A stretch of 24,967 nt of DNA, from assembly GCA_023459655.1 (NCBI GenBank), contig JAEWTE010000026.1:1-24967 (forward strand), given 5' to 3'. Under the pieces are notes generated by a model, which did not search any database, was not told the origin of the DNA, and worked only from the letters and a program-made list of their open reading frames with translations. This DNA comes from Candidatus Parcubacteria bacterium. Lineage in GTDB: Bacteria; Patescibacteriota; Patescibacteriia; Patescibacteriales; Patescibacteriaceae. The translations under genes and the position numbers were made by a program. Shown piece by piece: positions 1-7,033 of the stretch (within the stretch, counting starts at the first letter, position 1; every line of letters starts with the position of its first letter).

Positions 1-1133
1 CGCTCATTACCAGGAATAACTGATGATGAAAAAACAATCGTATCACCTGGTTTTAATCTGACCGTACGATGTTCATTATTGACTACGCGCATTAAGAAAG
101 CGTTATTTTCACCCTGAGCACCAGTGCCTAAAATGATTATTTTATTATCTGGTAGGTGTTTTAATTCCTGATCGCTCATGATTGTTTGAGCGTTGAATTT
201 CATATAGCCGATTTGTTTGGCGATTTCAACATTATCGTTCATGCTTCGGCCTTGTAGATAAATTTTTCGGCCAAATTTTTCAGCCAAAGAAAATATTTTT
301 TGAACACGATTGACCTGTGAAGCAAAAGTGCCAATAATAATTCGACCATCAATTTTTTCAAATAATCGACCCATTTCATCGCCAATAGTTGATTCGGATA
401 CTTGGTAACCTGGGTGGGTTGAATCAGTTGAATCAGCCATTAATAATAAAATACCTTGGCTGCCAAATTGTGCGATGCGTTGTAAATCGGCCGGTTTGTC
501 ATTAACTGGTGAATAATCAATTTTGAAATCACCAGTGTGCATTATTGTACCAATTGGCGTGTGGACAATTGGAGCAAAACAATCAGGGATTGAGTGATTC
601 ATTCTTAAAAACTCTACACGAAAATTCTTGCCAAGTTGGATTCGATTATCTTCTTCAATTCTGGTTATTTTTAATTTTGGACATTGTGGGTATTCTCTAA
701 TTCTTTTTTCAATTATTCCAGCGGTTAATTTACCCATAAACATTGGTGGGTTCTTGAGTTTTCCCATTAGATGAGGAATAGCCCCAATATGATCGTAGTG
801 ACCATGAGTAATAATTACCCCTTTAATCCAATCTTCTTTGCCAACTAAATAGTCGGTATTAGGAATGATATAATCTATCCCCAGCATGTCTTCTTCGGGG
901 AATTGTAGACCCATATCAATAATGATAATTTCTTTATCATATTCTAATAGGGTCATATTGCGACCAACTTCTTCTAAACCGCCCAGGACAATAACCCTGA
1001 GTTTTTCGGTTTCAAAATTTGATCTAACCATTGGTCGCGAATAATTAGTCCGCTGAATTGGTCGGCGCGGCACAGTTTGAGAATCGTCAGCTGATTGGCT
1101 GGCGCTTTGTTTTGTTCGGTATTTAGTAATCAT
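1..1133 (-). CDS. rnj: Ribonuclease J, C-terminus cut off by the window edge
   Basis: Metallo-beta-lactamase/beta-CASP ribonuclease that degrades RNA 5'-to-3' and also cuts internally, in the cytoplasm. I translated the minus strand from ATG at 1133 and the frame stays open to position 1 (377 codons). A non-conserved tail of about 45 residues precedes the core, which opens with LGGLEEVGRNMTLLEY and DMGLQFPEEDMLGIDYIIP, both typical of RNase J. The metal-binding HxHxDH motif is HGHYDH (H110, H112, D114, H115), followed by IGAIPHL; MNHSIPD and MHTGDFKIDY further on are also family hallmarks. The beta-CASP end and C-terminal domain lie outside the window. The gene lies 51 nt downstream of tRNA-Leu with no convincing terminator between them, so it is probably transcribed with rny, the solute-binding protein gene and the tRNA. 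Confidence 0.93.
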   Translation of the reverse strand, partial: MITKYRTKQSASQSADDSQTVPRRPIQRTNYSRPMVRSNFETEKLRVIVLGGLEEVGRNMTLLEYDKEIIIIDMGLQFPEEDMLGIDYIIPNTDYLVGKEDWIKGVIITHGHYDHIGAIPHLMGKLKNPPMFMGKLTAGIIEKRIREYPQCPKLKITRIEEDNRIQLGKNFRVEFLRMNHSIPDCFAPIVHTPIGTIMHTGDFKIDYSPVNDKPADLQRIAQFGSQGILLLMADSTDSTHPGYQVSESTIGDEMGRLFEKIDGRIIIGTFASQVNRVQKIFSLAEKFGRKIYLQGRSMNDNVEIAKQIGYMKFNAQTIMSDQELKHLPDNKIIILGTGAQGENNAFLMRVVNNEHRTVRLKPGDTIVFSSSVIPGNE

Positions 1134-1184
1134 AATAATTAATGCCAATTAATGTTTGGCTTTTGTAATAAAGAGTTTATTTAG

Positions 1185-1268
1185 TGCCCAAGAGAGGATT
1201 TGAACCTCCACGTCCTTGCGAACACAACGACCTGAACGTTGCGCGTCTACCAGTTTCGCCACTTGGGC
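1185..1268 (-). tRNA. tRNA-Leu(CAG)
   Basis: A class II tRNA of 84 nt. The acceptor stem GCCCAAG (1268-1262) pairs with CTTGGGC (1192-1186), with discriminator A at 1185. The anticodon stem CAACG/CGTTG closes the loop TTCAGGT, giving anticodon CAG (reads CUG). A long variable arm and a T-arm with loop TTCAAAT are present. CCA is not encoded; the template continues CTAA. Its first base directly follows the TAA stop of the solute-binding protein gene, so any own promoter would have to lie inside that gene. It is more likely cut out of a polycistronic mRNA. Confidence 0.96.
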
Positions 1269-3167
1269 TTATTTATTTTTATATTGCCAGCTGATTTTTG
1301 TTTTGATATACCACTGGTTTATCTGATTAAAACGATCAGCTGGTTCGATCATTAGCTCGGTGGTCAGTCCTTTAATTTTTTTATTTTGAGTATAAAGATA
1401 GGTTGGATTATACAGGAAAATTGCTGGTAAGTCATCATTGATTTGTTTTTGTAACTCATAAGCAGCTTGTTGTCGACTGGATAATTCAGTTGCTGTTCTA
1501 ATAGTTTCCAGATTTTTATCAACCTGGCTGTTTCGATAATTACTTAAATTTAAACCATTTGGTCCACTTTGTGCTGAATGCCAGAGGGCAGTTAAATCAT
1601 TTTCTGGACCTAAGTTTTGGCCATAAAGCAATAGGGAGTAATTTTTTCTTCTAATAATTTGACTATTGATATTTTCGGCGTCAACAATGTCTAAGTTTAT
1701 TTTGATACCCAGTTTTTGCCAAGCTTGGGCGATCTGATTAGCCATATTCAAATAATCCGGTTCTCTAGTAGTGGTTAAATTTAGACCTAAAAATTGGTTA
1801 TTTTTTTGTAACCATTGTCCGGCCCCCATATCAACTATGACTTTATTTTCATTCTGATCACCTTGACCACTGTCTAGTTGTTCTTGGGCCTTGGTGACTT
1901 CTTCGGTGTTGATAGTTTTAGGTTGCCAGCCATCATCAGTCAATATTTTTTTGGCTTCGTCTAGATTAAAAGTTGGCCTTACTAGGCTAGTATTGTAGTA
2001 AGGGTGATGTTTTAAAATTGGTCCGTTAGCCAGATGGCCGATTAGGTTATTATTATCTAGTAAAATTTGATTTTTGTCAATAGCTTTGGCCATGGCTTGG
2101 CGAATCATTTTATTTTTTAAAGTCTGGTCATCTTCATTGATAAAGACAGCAATTAATTGGGCAGTATTTAAATATTTAAGATTATAACGGCTAGTGGTGA
2201 TTAGTTTTTCTGCAATTTTTTGTGGTAAATAAGCTGCTCCATCAATTGATCCATCATTAAGAGCAGCTACTAATTCTTCATAGCCAGTATAAAATTTGAA
2301 AGTTATTTCTGGTATATATGGTTTTTGTTTATGATAATTTGGATTAAGAGTCAGCTGATATGACTTGATATTTCCAGACCGGTCTTTATTTAATGACTTA
2401 AATTTATATGGTCCACTGCCAATTGGTTTAAGGTTAAGATCAGCTAAACTGGCACTTTCGGCTGGAATTTGACCCCAAAGGTGGTTCGGTAAGATGCCGA
2501 TGGTTAATAAATCTAAAAATGAATTATAGGGCTGGCTTAAAGTAAACTTGATTGTTAGATCGTCAACTTTAGTTATATCTAGGCCAACTAAAGAGCTTTG
2601 TAGTGGTGAACCATAGGCTGAATCAATTATTGAGCCATAGGTGAATAAGACGTCGTCAGCTGTTAAATTCTGACCATCACTCCATTTTAATTCGTTACGA
2701 AGTCGAATCGTATAAATGAGCCGGTCAGGGCTAATTTCATAACTGTCAGCTAAATCTTCGGTTATTTGTCCGTGACTATCTCGGGTAAATAAACTGCTAT
2801 AAATTAGACGAGTCAAGTCGCGATCAGTTTGGTTAATAGCTGAATAAATTGGGTTTATATAGCGGGGTGCACCAATTAATCCTTCAACATAATATCCACC
2901 ATTTCTAGGAGTAATTAAACGGTAGCGTCGATAATAATGATTAGCAATAATCGTTAGGCTAGTAATTAGTGATAGTAGACAGACAATGACTATAATTTTT
3001 TCTTTTCTGGATAAAAATTTAGGTAAATATCGCCATTGTCGCCAACCAGGTAAACGGCTTTTGGCTAATCGAAAGACAACTTGTTGATCAAGAAGATGGT
3101 GATCAGTTGCTTTATTTAATCGAAATCGATAAGGCTTAAGTTTTTTGATTAGTCGATTTATAGACAT
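1269..3167 (-). CDS. Membrane-anchored family 5 (oligopeptide-type) solute-binding protein
   Basis: Extracytoplasmic receptor of the OppA/DppA type (SBP_bac_5), expected to bind peptides or similar ligands. The start is an ATG at 3167, 5 nt after the rny stop. About 57 basic cytoplasmic residues come first, then one membrane helix (about 58-76), then the binding domain from about residue 90. Recognisable stretches are INPIYSAINQTDRDL, LIYSSLF, WSDGQNLTADDVLFTY and GSGPYKF. There is no lipobox, so it is held by an uncleaved signal-anchor, unlike the usual lipoprotein or free periplasmic form. At 632 residues it is slightly longer than typical family members because of the N-terminal tail. No permease or ATPase gene is near. 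It lies between rny and tRNA-Leu, all in one direction, and looks co-transcribed. The ligand cannot be read from sequence. Confidence 0.88.
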   Translation of the reverse strand: MSINRLIKKLKPYRFRLNKATDHHLLDQQVVFRLAKSRLPGWRQWRYLPKFLSRKEKIIVIVCLLSLITSLTIIANHYYRRYRLITPRNGGYYVEGLIGAPRYINPIYSAINQTDRDLTRLIYSSLFTRDSHGQITEDLADSYEISPDRLIYTIRLRNELKWSDGQNLTADDVLFTYGSIIDSAYGSPLQSSLVGLDITKVDDLTIKFTLSQPYNSFLDLLTIGILPNHLWGQIPAESASLADLNLKPIGSGPYKFKSLNKDRSGNIKSYQLTLNPNYHKQKPYIPEITFKFYTGYEELVAALNDGSIDGAAYLPQKIAEKLITTSRYNLKYLNTAQLIAVFINEDDQTLKNKMIRQAMAKAIDKNQILLDNNNLIGHLANGPILKHHPYYNTSLVRPTFNLDEAKKILTDDGWQPKTINTEEVTKAQEQLDSGQGDQNENKVIVDMGAGQWLQKNNQFLGLNLTTTREPDYLNMANQIAQAWQKLGIKINLDIVDAENINSQIIRRKNYSLLLYGQNLGPENDLTALWHSAQSGPNGLNLSNYRNSQVDKNLETIRTATELSSRQQAAYELQKQINDDLPAIFLYNPTYLYTQNKKIKGLTTELMIEPADRFNQINQWYIKTKISWQYKNK

Positions 3168-3172
3168 TTTGA

Positions 3173-4687
3173 TTAACGAGCGTATTCAATAACTCTTAAT
3201 TCTCTAATGACGCTTATTTTAATTTCACCGGGATATTTTAAGTCTTGTTCAATCTGTTTAGCCATTTTAACAGCCAATTCATGGGCTGACAAGTCAGTTA
3301 TTTCTTCTGGTTTGACAAAAACACGAACTTCACGACCAGCTTGAATGGCATAGGTTTTATCAACGCCGGCAAAGCTATTGGCGATTTTTTCTAATTCTTC
3401 TAATCGTTGGATATATTGATCAAGGCTGTCATTACGAGCCCCTGGTCGTGATGATGAAATAGCATCAGCTACTTTAACGATTACAGCAATTAAGCTTCGA
3501 GGATGGTCATCGTGGTGTGTCTCAATTGGATCAATAATCTCTTGTGGTAGATTAAATTTTCGAGCGATGTTCCCACCAATTTGTGGATGAGTTCCTTTGA
3601 CTTCATGATCAACTGCCTTACCGATATCGTGTAGTAGGCCAGATTTTTTAGCTAAAGCTGTATCAGCTCCTAGTTCTTCAGCTAACAAACCAGACAAGTG
3701 AGCAACTTCGACACTATGACGAAGAGCATTTTGTCCATAGCTGGTTCGATATTTAAGACGACCAATAATTTGAACCAATTTTGTTTCAAAGCCAGTTACA
3801 CCAAGCTCATAAAGAGCGTCCTCACCGGCCTTTTTAATATCAATAGCTAGGTCTTGTTTAGCCTTTTCAATAGCATCTTCAATTTTAGTTGGATGGATTC
3901 GTCCGTCTTTTATTAAATGATCAAGAGCTCTTTTAGCAATTTGTCGGCGTATGCCAGAAAATCCAGAGACAGTGATAGCATTAGGGGTATCATCAACAAT
4001 AATTTCAACACCAGTTAATTGTTCAATTGTTTTAATATTACGGCCTTCACGACCAATAATTCTACCTTTCATTTCATCGTTAGGCAAATCTACCACGGTT
4101 GTGGTTATTTCAGCGGTAAAGGTTGAAGCTAGTCGTTGCATGGCTGCCGCCATTAATTCCCGTGATTTTTCTTCGATTTGATCGCTAGCCTCTTCGTTTA
4201 ATTTATCTAGTCGCGAAATAAGACTATCTGAGGCTTCTTGTTCGACTTTTTCTAGTAATAAATCTTTGGCTTGATCAGTATTGAGTTTGGCAATTTCTTC
4301 TAATTTAGCAGTTTGTTCTTGTTTAATTTGATTTATTTTTTCTTTAGTTTCTTCTACTTGAGTTATTTTGTCATAAAGCTGTTGTTGTTTGTCTTGTAGC
4401 TCCATTATTTTTTGAGAAAAAGCGGTTTCTCGCTTTTCTAGTCGAGCTTGCCAGCCAGTTATTTCTTTACGATGACTTTCGTTTTCTTGTTTGGCTTCGT
4501 CGATTAATTTTAAAGCTTTATCTTGAGCTTTAAGTAAGATTTCTTTTTCTTTAGTTTTAGCTTCGTCAATTATTTTTTCTGCCTTGTTTTCAGCGCCGAT
4601 TGCTTTGTTAATGGCAATTTGTCGACGCAACCAATAGCCGGCCGCCAATCCGGCCGCCAATCCGCTTAATCCGATTAAATAATTCAT
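3173..4687 (-). CDS. rny: Ribonuclease Y
   Basis: Membrane-bound endoribonuclease that starts mRNA decay in bacteria lacking RNase E. Domains in order: an N-terminal membrane helix (about 3-20); a long charged coiled coil (about 30-180); a KH RNA-binding domain with GREG at 212-215; and an HD domain with H324 and the H353-D354 pair in LLHDIGKAVDHE. The length of 504 residues is close to the family norm of about 520. The start ATG at 4687 lies in the context ATTTATG without a Shine-Dalgarno sequence. A promoter is visible at 4863-4891, giving a leader of roughly 170 nt that can fold (see the leader feature). Downstream are the solute-binding protein, tRNA-Leu and RNase J genes, so two central RNA-decay enzymes may share one transcript. 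Confidence 0.97.
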   Translation of the reverse strand: MNYLIGLSGLAAGLAAGYWLRRQIAINKAIGAENKAEKIIDEAKTKEKEILLKAQDKALKLIDEAKQENESHRKEITGWQARLEKRETAFSQKIMELQDKQQQLYDKITQVEETKEKINQIKQEQTAKLEEIAKLNTDQAKDLLLEKVEQEASDSLISRLDKLNEEASDQIEEKSRELMAAAMQRLASTFTAEITTTVVDLPNDEMKGRIIGREGRNIKTIEQLTGVEIIVDDTPNAITVSGFSGIRRQIAKRALDHLIKDGRIHPTKIEDAIEKAKQDLAIDIKKAGEDALYELGVTGFETKLVQIIGRLKYRTSYGQNALRHSVEVAHLSGLLAEELGADTALAKKSGLLHDIGKAVDHEVKGTHPQIGGNIARKFNLPQEIIDPIETHHDDHPRSLIAVIVKVADAISSSRPGARNDSLDQYIQRLEELEKIANSFAGVDKTYAIQAGREVRVFVKPEEITDLSAHELAVKMAKQIEQDLKYPGEIKISVIRELRVIEYAR

Positions 4688-4700
4688 AAATAATGGTGGC

Positions 4701-4830
4701 TTTGGTTAGAGCCAGTATGGAGTTTAGCCGGTTTATTACGGCTCAGTATGGAAGTGAAGTATTTTTTAAGAAATGAAATTCAAAATCTGTAGAGGTCAAC
4801 CGGTAATCAATCAATACTGACTAAACCAAA
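4701..4830 (-). promoter_or_regulatory. Structured 5' leader of rny with competing inverted repeats
   Basis: Positions 4701-4721 and 4811-4830 are imperfect inverted copies. TTTGGTT (4701-4707) matches AACCAAA (4824-4830), and CAGTAT (4713-4718) matches ATACTG (4814-4819). A second CAGTATGGA copy at 4744-4752 could compete for the same partner. A hairpin with 5-bp arms (4726-4730 and 4739-4743) lies between the two copies. In the RNA this allows a long-range stem closing most of the leader, or an alternative shorter pairing. There is no coding sequence here. That it regulates anything is inference. Confidence 0.45.
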
Positions 4831-4862
4831 ATTCAGTTAAATATATAAAATAAACTATGATT

Positions 4863-4891
4863 ATCCTAGCACGACTAACCTAAAAAGGCAA
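4863..4891 (-). promoter_or_regulatory. Promoter of rny
   Basis: On the minus strand, a -35 box TTGCCT (4891-4886), a 17-bp spacer and a -10 box TAGGAT (4868-4863), preceded by TGC (extended -10). The predicted start is near 4856, about 170 nt upstream of the rny ATG. The layout matches that upstream of glyQS (TTGCCA, 17 bp, TAGACT). Confidence 0.55.
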
Positions 4892-4917
4892 GTTGAAATA
4901 TCTAGCTATTAGTTAAC

Positions 4918-5496
4918 TTAACGACTGATTATTTTATCGATTAATCCATAGCTTTTAGCCTCTAGAGGACTTAAATAATGGTCTCGTTCAGTGTCTTTTT
5001 CAATATTTTTAATTTCTTGTTTAGTGTGTTGAGCGAGTAATTTATTTAGTTTTTCTTTAATTTTTAAGATATGTTCTGAGCGAATTTTAATATCAGTGGC
5101 TTGTCCTTCAAAGCCACCCATAACTTGATGAATCATTATCTCACTATTAGGCAGAGCTAGGCGTTTACCAGGGGATCCAGCCGCTAACAGGACTGCTCCC
5201 ATTGAAGCGGCCATGCCTACACAAATTGTGCTAACATCAGCCTTAATAAATTGCATGGTGTCATAGATAGCTAGACCAGCGGTAACCGATCCACCAGGCG
5301 TATTGATGTAAAATTTAATATCTTTACTACTATTTTCAGCGTCTAAGAATAATAATTGAGCAATAATTAAATTAGCAACATGATCATCAATTGGTTCGCC
5401 TAGAAAGATGATTCGATCTTTTAATAATCGTGAATATATATCGTAGGCTCGCTCAACTTGTCCGCTGGTTTCTATAACTGTTGGAATTAAAGGCAT
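4918..5496 (-). CDS. clpP: ATP-dependent Clp protease proteolytic subunit
   Basis: Serine protease subunit that forms the barrel of the Clp protease and degrades proteins fed in by an AAA+ unfoldase. The catalytic triad is intact: S98 in GMAASMGAVLLAAG, H123 in MIHQVMGG and D172 in DTERDHYLS. INTPGGSVTAGLAIYDTM and YGLIDKI are also typical. The length of 192 residues is normal, with a very short propeptide region. The start at 5496 is in the context ATTTATG with no Shine-Dalgarno sequence. No clpX, clpC or trigger factor gene is in the window, so the partner is encoded elsewhere. It has its own promoter at the end of the recombinase gene upstream and is followed by the rny promoter region; I found no strong terminator after it. 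Confidence 0.97.
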   Translation of the reverse strand: MPLIPTVIETSGQVERAYDIYSRLLKDRIIFLGEPIDDHVANLIIAQLLFLDAENSSKDIKFYINTPGGSVTAGLAIYDTMQFIKADVSTICVGMAASMGAVLLAAGSPGKRLALPNSEIMIHQVMGGFEGQATDIKIRSEHILKIKEKLNKLLAQHTKQEIKNIEKDTERDHYLSPLEAKSYGLIDKIISR

Positions 5497-5524
5497 AAAT
5501 TTATAATATTAGATTAATTGGCTT

Positions 5525-5552
5525 ATTATAACAAAAGGTATTAAATAGTCTA
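5525..5552 (-). promoter_or_regulatory. Promoter of clpP
   Basis: The minus strand has a consensus -10 box TATAAT (5530-5525) preceded by TGT, and a weak -35 box TAGACT (5552-5547) 16 bp away. The -35 box overlaps the TAG stop codon of the recombinase gene. Predicted start near 5518, giving a leader of about 22 nt. Confidence 0.55.
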
Positions 5553-6503
5553 GAGGTGGTTTTGTTTTTTAATAATTTTTCGGCTTTTGCCATGAAAATT
5601 TTGATAAACTTGTCGTAATTGTTGATCGGTAACGTGGGTGTAGACTTGGGTAGTAGTTATTGAAGCGTGCCCTAATAATTGTTGAACGCTACGAATATCA
5701 GCGCCACTAATTAATAGATCGGTAGCAAAGCTATGTCGAAGGGTATGTGGTGTTATTTTTTTGGTAATACCCGCAGCTAAAGCATATTTTTCTACCAGCC
5801 TCTCAATTGTTCGTGGGGTTAGGCCAAACTGAGGACTGGTTTCAAGATTAATTTTACCATGACTGATGAACAAAAATGGTTCGGTGTCCTGTCGGGCCGA
5901 TAAATAGTTATTAATAGCTAATTTGGCATCAGCTGATAAGAAAACTAGGCGTAATTTACTACCTTTGCCACGCACGGTGAATTCGGTTTTTTTTAGATTA
6001 ATATCATTAATTTTCAATCTAGCTAATTCACTGACCCGCAGACCAGTTGAGAATAAAAGTTCTAAGATTGCTCGATCGCGTAGTCTTATTAAATTATTGG
6101 CTTGTTTGGTAGTTAATGGAGCCTGTAACAGGGCAGATAAATCATAGCCCTCTAAAAAATTAACTTGCCGAGGCTCTTGTTTAGCCAGTTCAATTTTATT
6201 TGAATCTAAACTATTTATATTATTTTTACTCAAATATTTTAAAAATTGGCGTAAAGCAATTAAATGATAATTTTGGGTATTTTTTTTTAAATTATCATGA
6301 TCTCGATTAGCTAAGCGGTTTAGATGCAAGCGATAGCGGTGGACTAATTCTTGGCTAATTTGATCGACCTTATTAACTCCTTGGTTATTGGCAAATGACA
6401 AAAAACGAATTAAATAAAAACGATAACCGACCAAGGTATTATTGGCTAGACCTCTTTCTACTTCTAGATATTCTAAAAATTTATTAATAAATTCTTTAAT
6501 CAT
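5550..6503 (-). CDS. XerC/XerD-type tyrosine recombinase
   Basis: Site-specific recombinase of the Xer kind, expected to resolve chromosome dimers at a dif site, probably as the only Xer protein. It has an N-terminal SAM-like DNA-binding domain (to about residue 95) and a C-terminal catalytic domain. With the start at 6503 (317 residues), the catalytic residues are R156 (STGLRVSELARL), K180 (RGKGSKLR), H253 and R256 (HTLRHSFATDLL), H279 (LLGHASITTTQ) and nucleophile Y288 (VYTHV); all are present. The frame extends to an ATG at 6542, but I prefer 6503: a consensus TATAAT sits at 6515-6510 inside the extension, and family members begin close to MIKEFINKFLEYL. The mRNA then starts on or next to the AUG, so it appears leaderless. 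The stop is TAG. rpsO diverges from it. No dif site was identified. Confidence 0.93.
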   Translation of the reverse strand: MIKEFINKFLEYLEVERGLANNTLVGYRFYLIRFLSFANNQGVNKVDQISQELVHRYRLHLNRLANRDHDNLKKNTQNYHLIALRQFLKYLSKNNINSLDSNKIELAKQEPRQVNFLEGYDLSALLQAPLTTKQANNLIRLRDRAILELLFSTGLRVSELARLKINDINLKKTEFTVRGKGSKLRLVFLSADAKLAINNYLSARQDTEPFLFISHGKINLETSPQFGLTPRTIERLVEKYALAAGITKKITPHTLRHSFATDLLISGADIRSVQQLLGHASITTTQVYTHVTDQQLRQVYQNFHGKSRKIIKKQNHL

Positions 6504-6509
6504 ATAAAC

Positions 6510-6539
6510 ATTATACGACATCTTGATTTTATTTTCCAA
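6510..6539 (-). promoter_or_regulatory. Promoter of the Xer recombinase (leaderless transcript)
   Basis: -35 box TTGGAA (6539-6534), 18-bp spacer, consensus -10 box TATAAT (6515-6510). The expected start, about 7 nt downstream, falls at the ATG at 6503. The element overlaps the rpsO promoter on the other strand. Confidence 0.55.
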
Positions 6540-6551
6540 CAATGGTATAAC
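6523..6551 (+). promoter_or_regulatory. Promoter of rpsO - NYN - pnp
   Basis: -35 box TTGATT (6523-6528), 17-bp spacer, -10 box TATAAC (6546-6551) with extended TGG before it. Predicted start near 6558, where a small stem GCTC/GAGC (6558-6561 with 6568-6571) begins. Its -35 box lies inside the spacer of the divergent recombinase promoter. Confidence 0.55.
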
Positions 6552-6606
6552 AAAAAGGCTCTAAATCGAGCAATTAATAATTAATTATTTACCTCCTCTT
6601 GGATGT

Positions 6607-6633
6607 GGGTTAGACCCTCTTCTCGGTTGGGGA
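6607..6633 (+). promoter_or_regulatory. rpsO leader: mutually exclusive GGG/CCC/GGGG pairing at the ribosome site
   Basis: In the leader of about 84 nt, CCC at 6615-6617 can pair with upstream GGG (6607-6609, hairpin loop TTAGA) or with downstream GGGG (6629-6632). The GGGGA at 6629-6633 is the only Shine-Dalgarno-like element, 8 nt before the ATG at 6642. This could be a switch, as S15 represses its own mRNA in several bacteria. The stems are short and the assignment is inference. Confidence 0.3.
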
Positions 6634-6641
6634 CAAACAGT

Positions 6642-7028
6642 ATGTTAGACAAACAAGTAAAGCAGCAGATTATTGAGAAATTTCGTCAACGTGAAGGAGA
6701 CACTGGATCTACCCAGGTTCAAATCGCTATTTTAACCGAAGAGATTAAACAATTAACTGATCATTTGCAAAAACATCGTCATGATTTTTCTTCACGACGT
6801 GGTTTATTGCGTAAAGTTGGTGAGCGTCGTCGTTTATTAAAATATATACAAAAAGAAGACGAGCAAGCTTTTTTAGAATTAGCTACTAAGCTTAATTTGA
6901 GAATTGCTAAAAAAATGGCAGCCGAAGAAGAAGATCGTAAACGATTAGAAGCTGAATTGATGGCCAAGAATGGTGATGATGTGGTCGACGGAGAATTTGA
7001 TGAATCAACAGTTGAAGAGGTTGTTTAA
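6642..7028 (+). CDS. rpsO: 30S ribosomal protein S15 with acidic C-terminal extension
   Basis: Primary-binding 30S protein that contacts 16S rRNA helices 20-22. The core is clear: DTGSTQVQIAILTEEI, LTDHLQKHRHDFSSRRGLL and VGERRRLLKYI. I start it at ATG 6642, since S15 normally begins just before such a helix (MLDKQVKQQIIEKF). An in-frame ATG at 6603 would add 13 unsupported residues and would translate the leader hairpin. From 6642 the protein has 128 residues against the usual 88-89. The extra 40 or so begin after LNLRIAKK and are rich in E and D, ending GEFDESTVEEVV. First gene of the rpsO - NYN - pnp unit; the next gene starts 5 nt downstream. Confidence 0.94.
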   Translation: MLDKQVKQQIIEKFRQREGDTGSTQVQIAILTEEIKQLTDHLQKHRHDFSSRRGLLRKVGERRRLLKYIQKEDEQAFLELATKLNLRIAKKMAAEEEDRKRLEAELMAKNGDDVVDGEFDESTVEEVV

Positions 7029-7033
7029 TATTT

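Noticed and set aside
1144..1160. Hairpin GCCAA/TTGGC between tRNA-Leu and RNase J as a terminator
   Set aside because: Only five pairs and no T-run after it on the minus strand.
3951..4181. Open frames antisense to rny, and similar ones opposite the recombinase, rpsO and gyrA
   Set aside because: They lie entirely inside clearly conserved genes, have no start signals and show no family resemblance.
6603..6641. Longer start for rpsO at ATG 6603
   Set aside because: It adds 13 residues with no counterpart in S15 and would translate the leader hairpin; ATG 6642 fits the family start.
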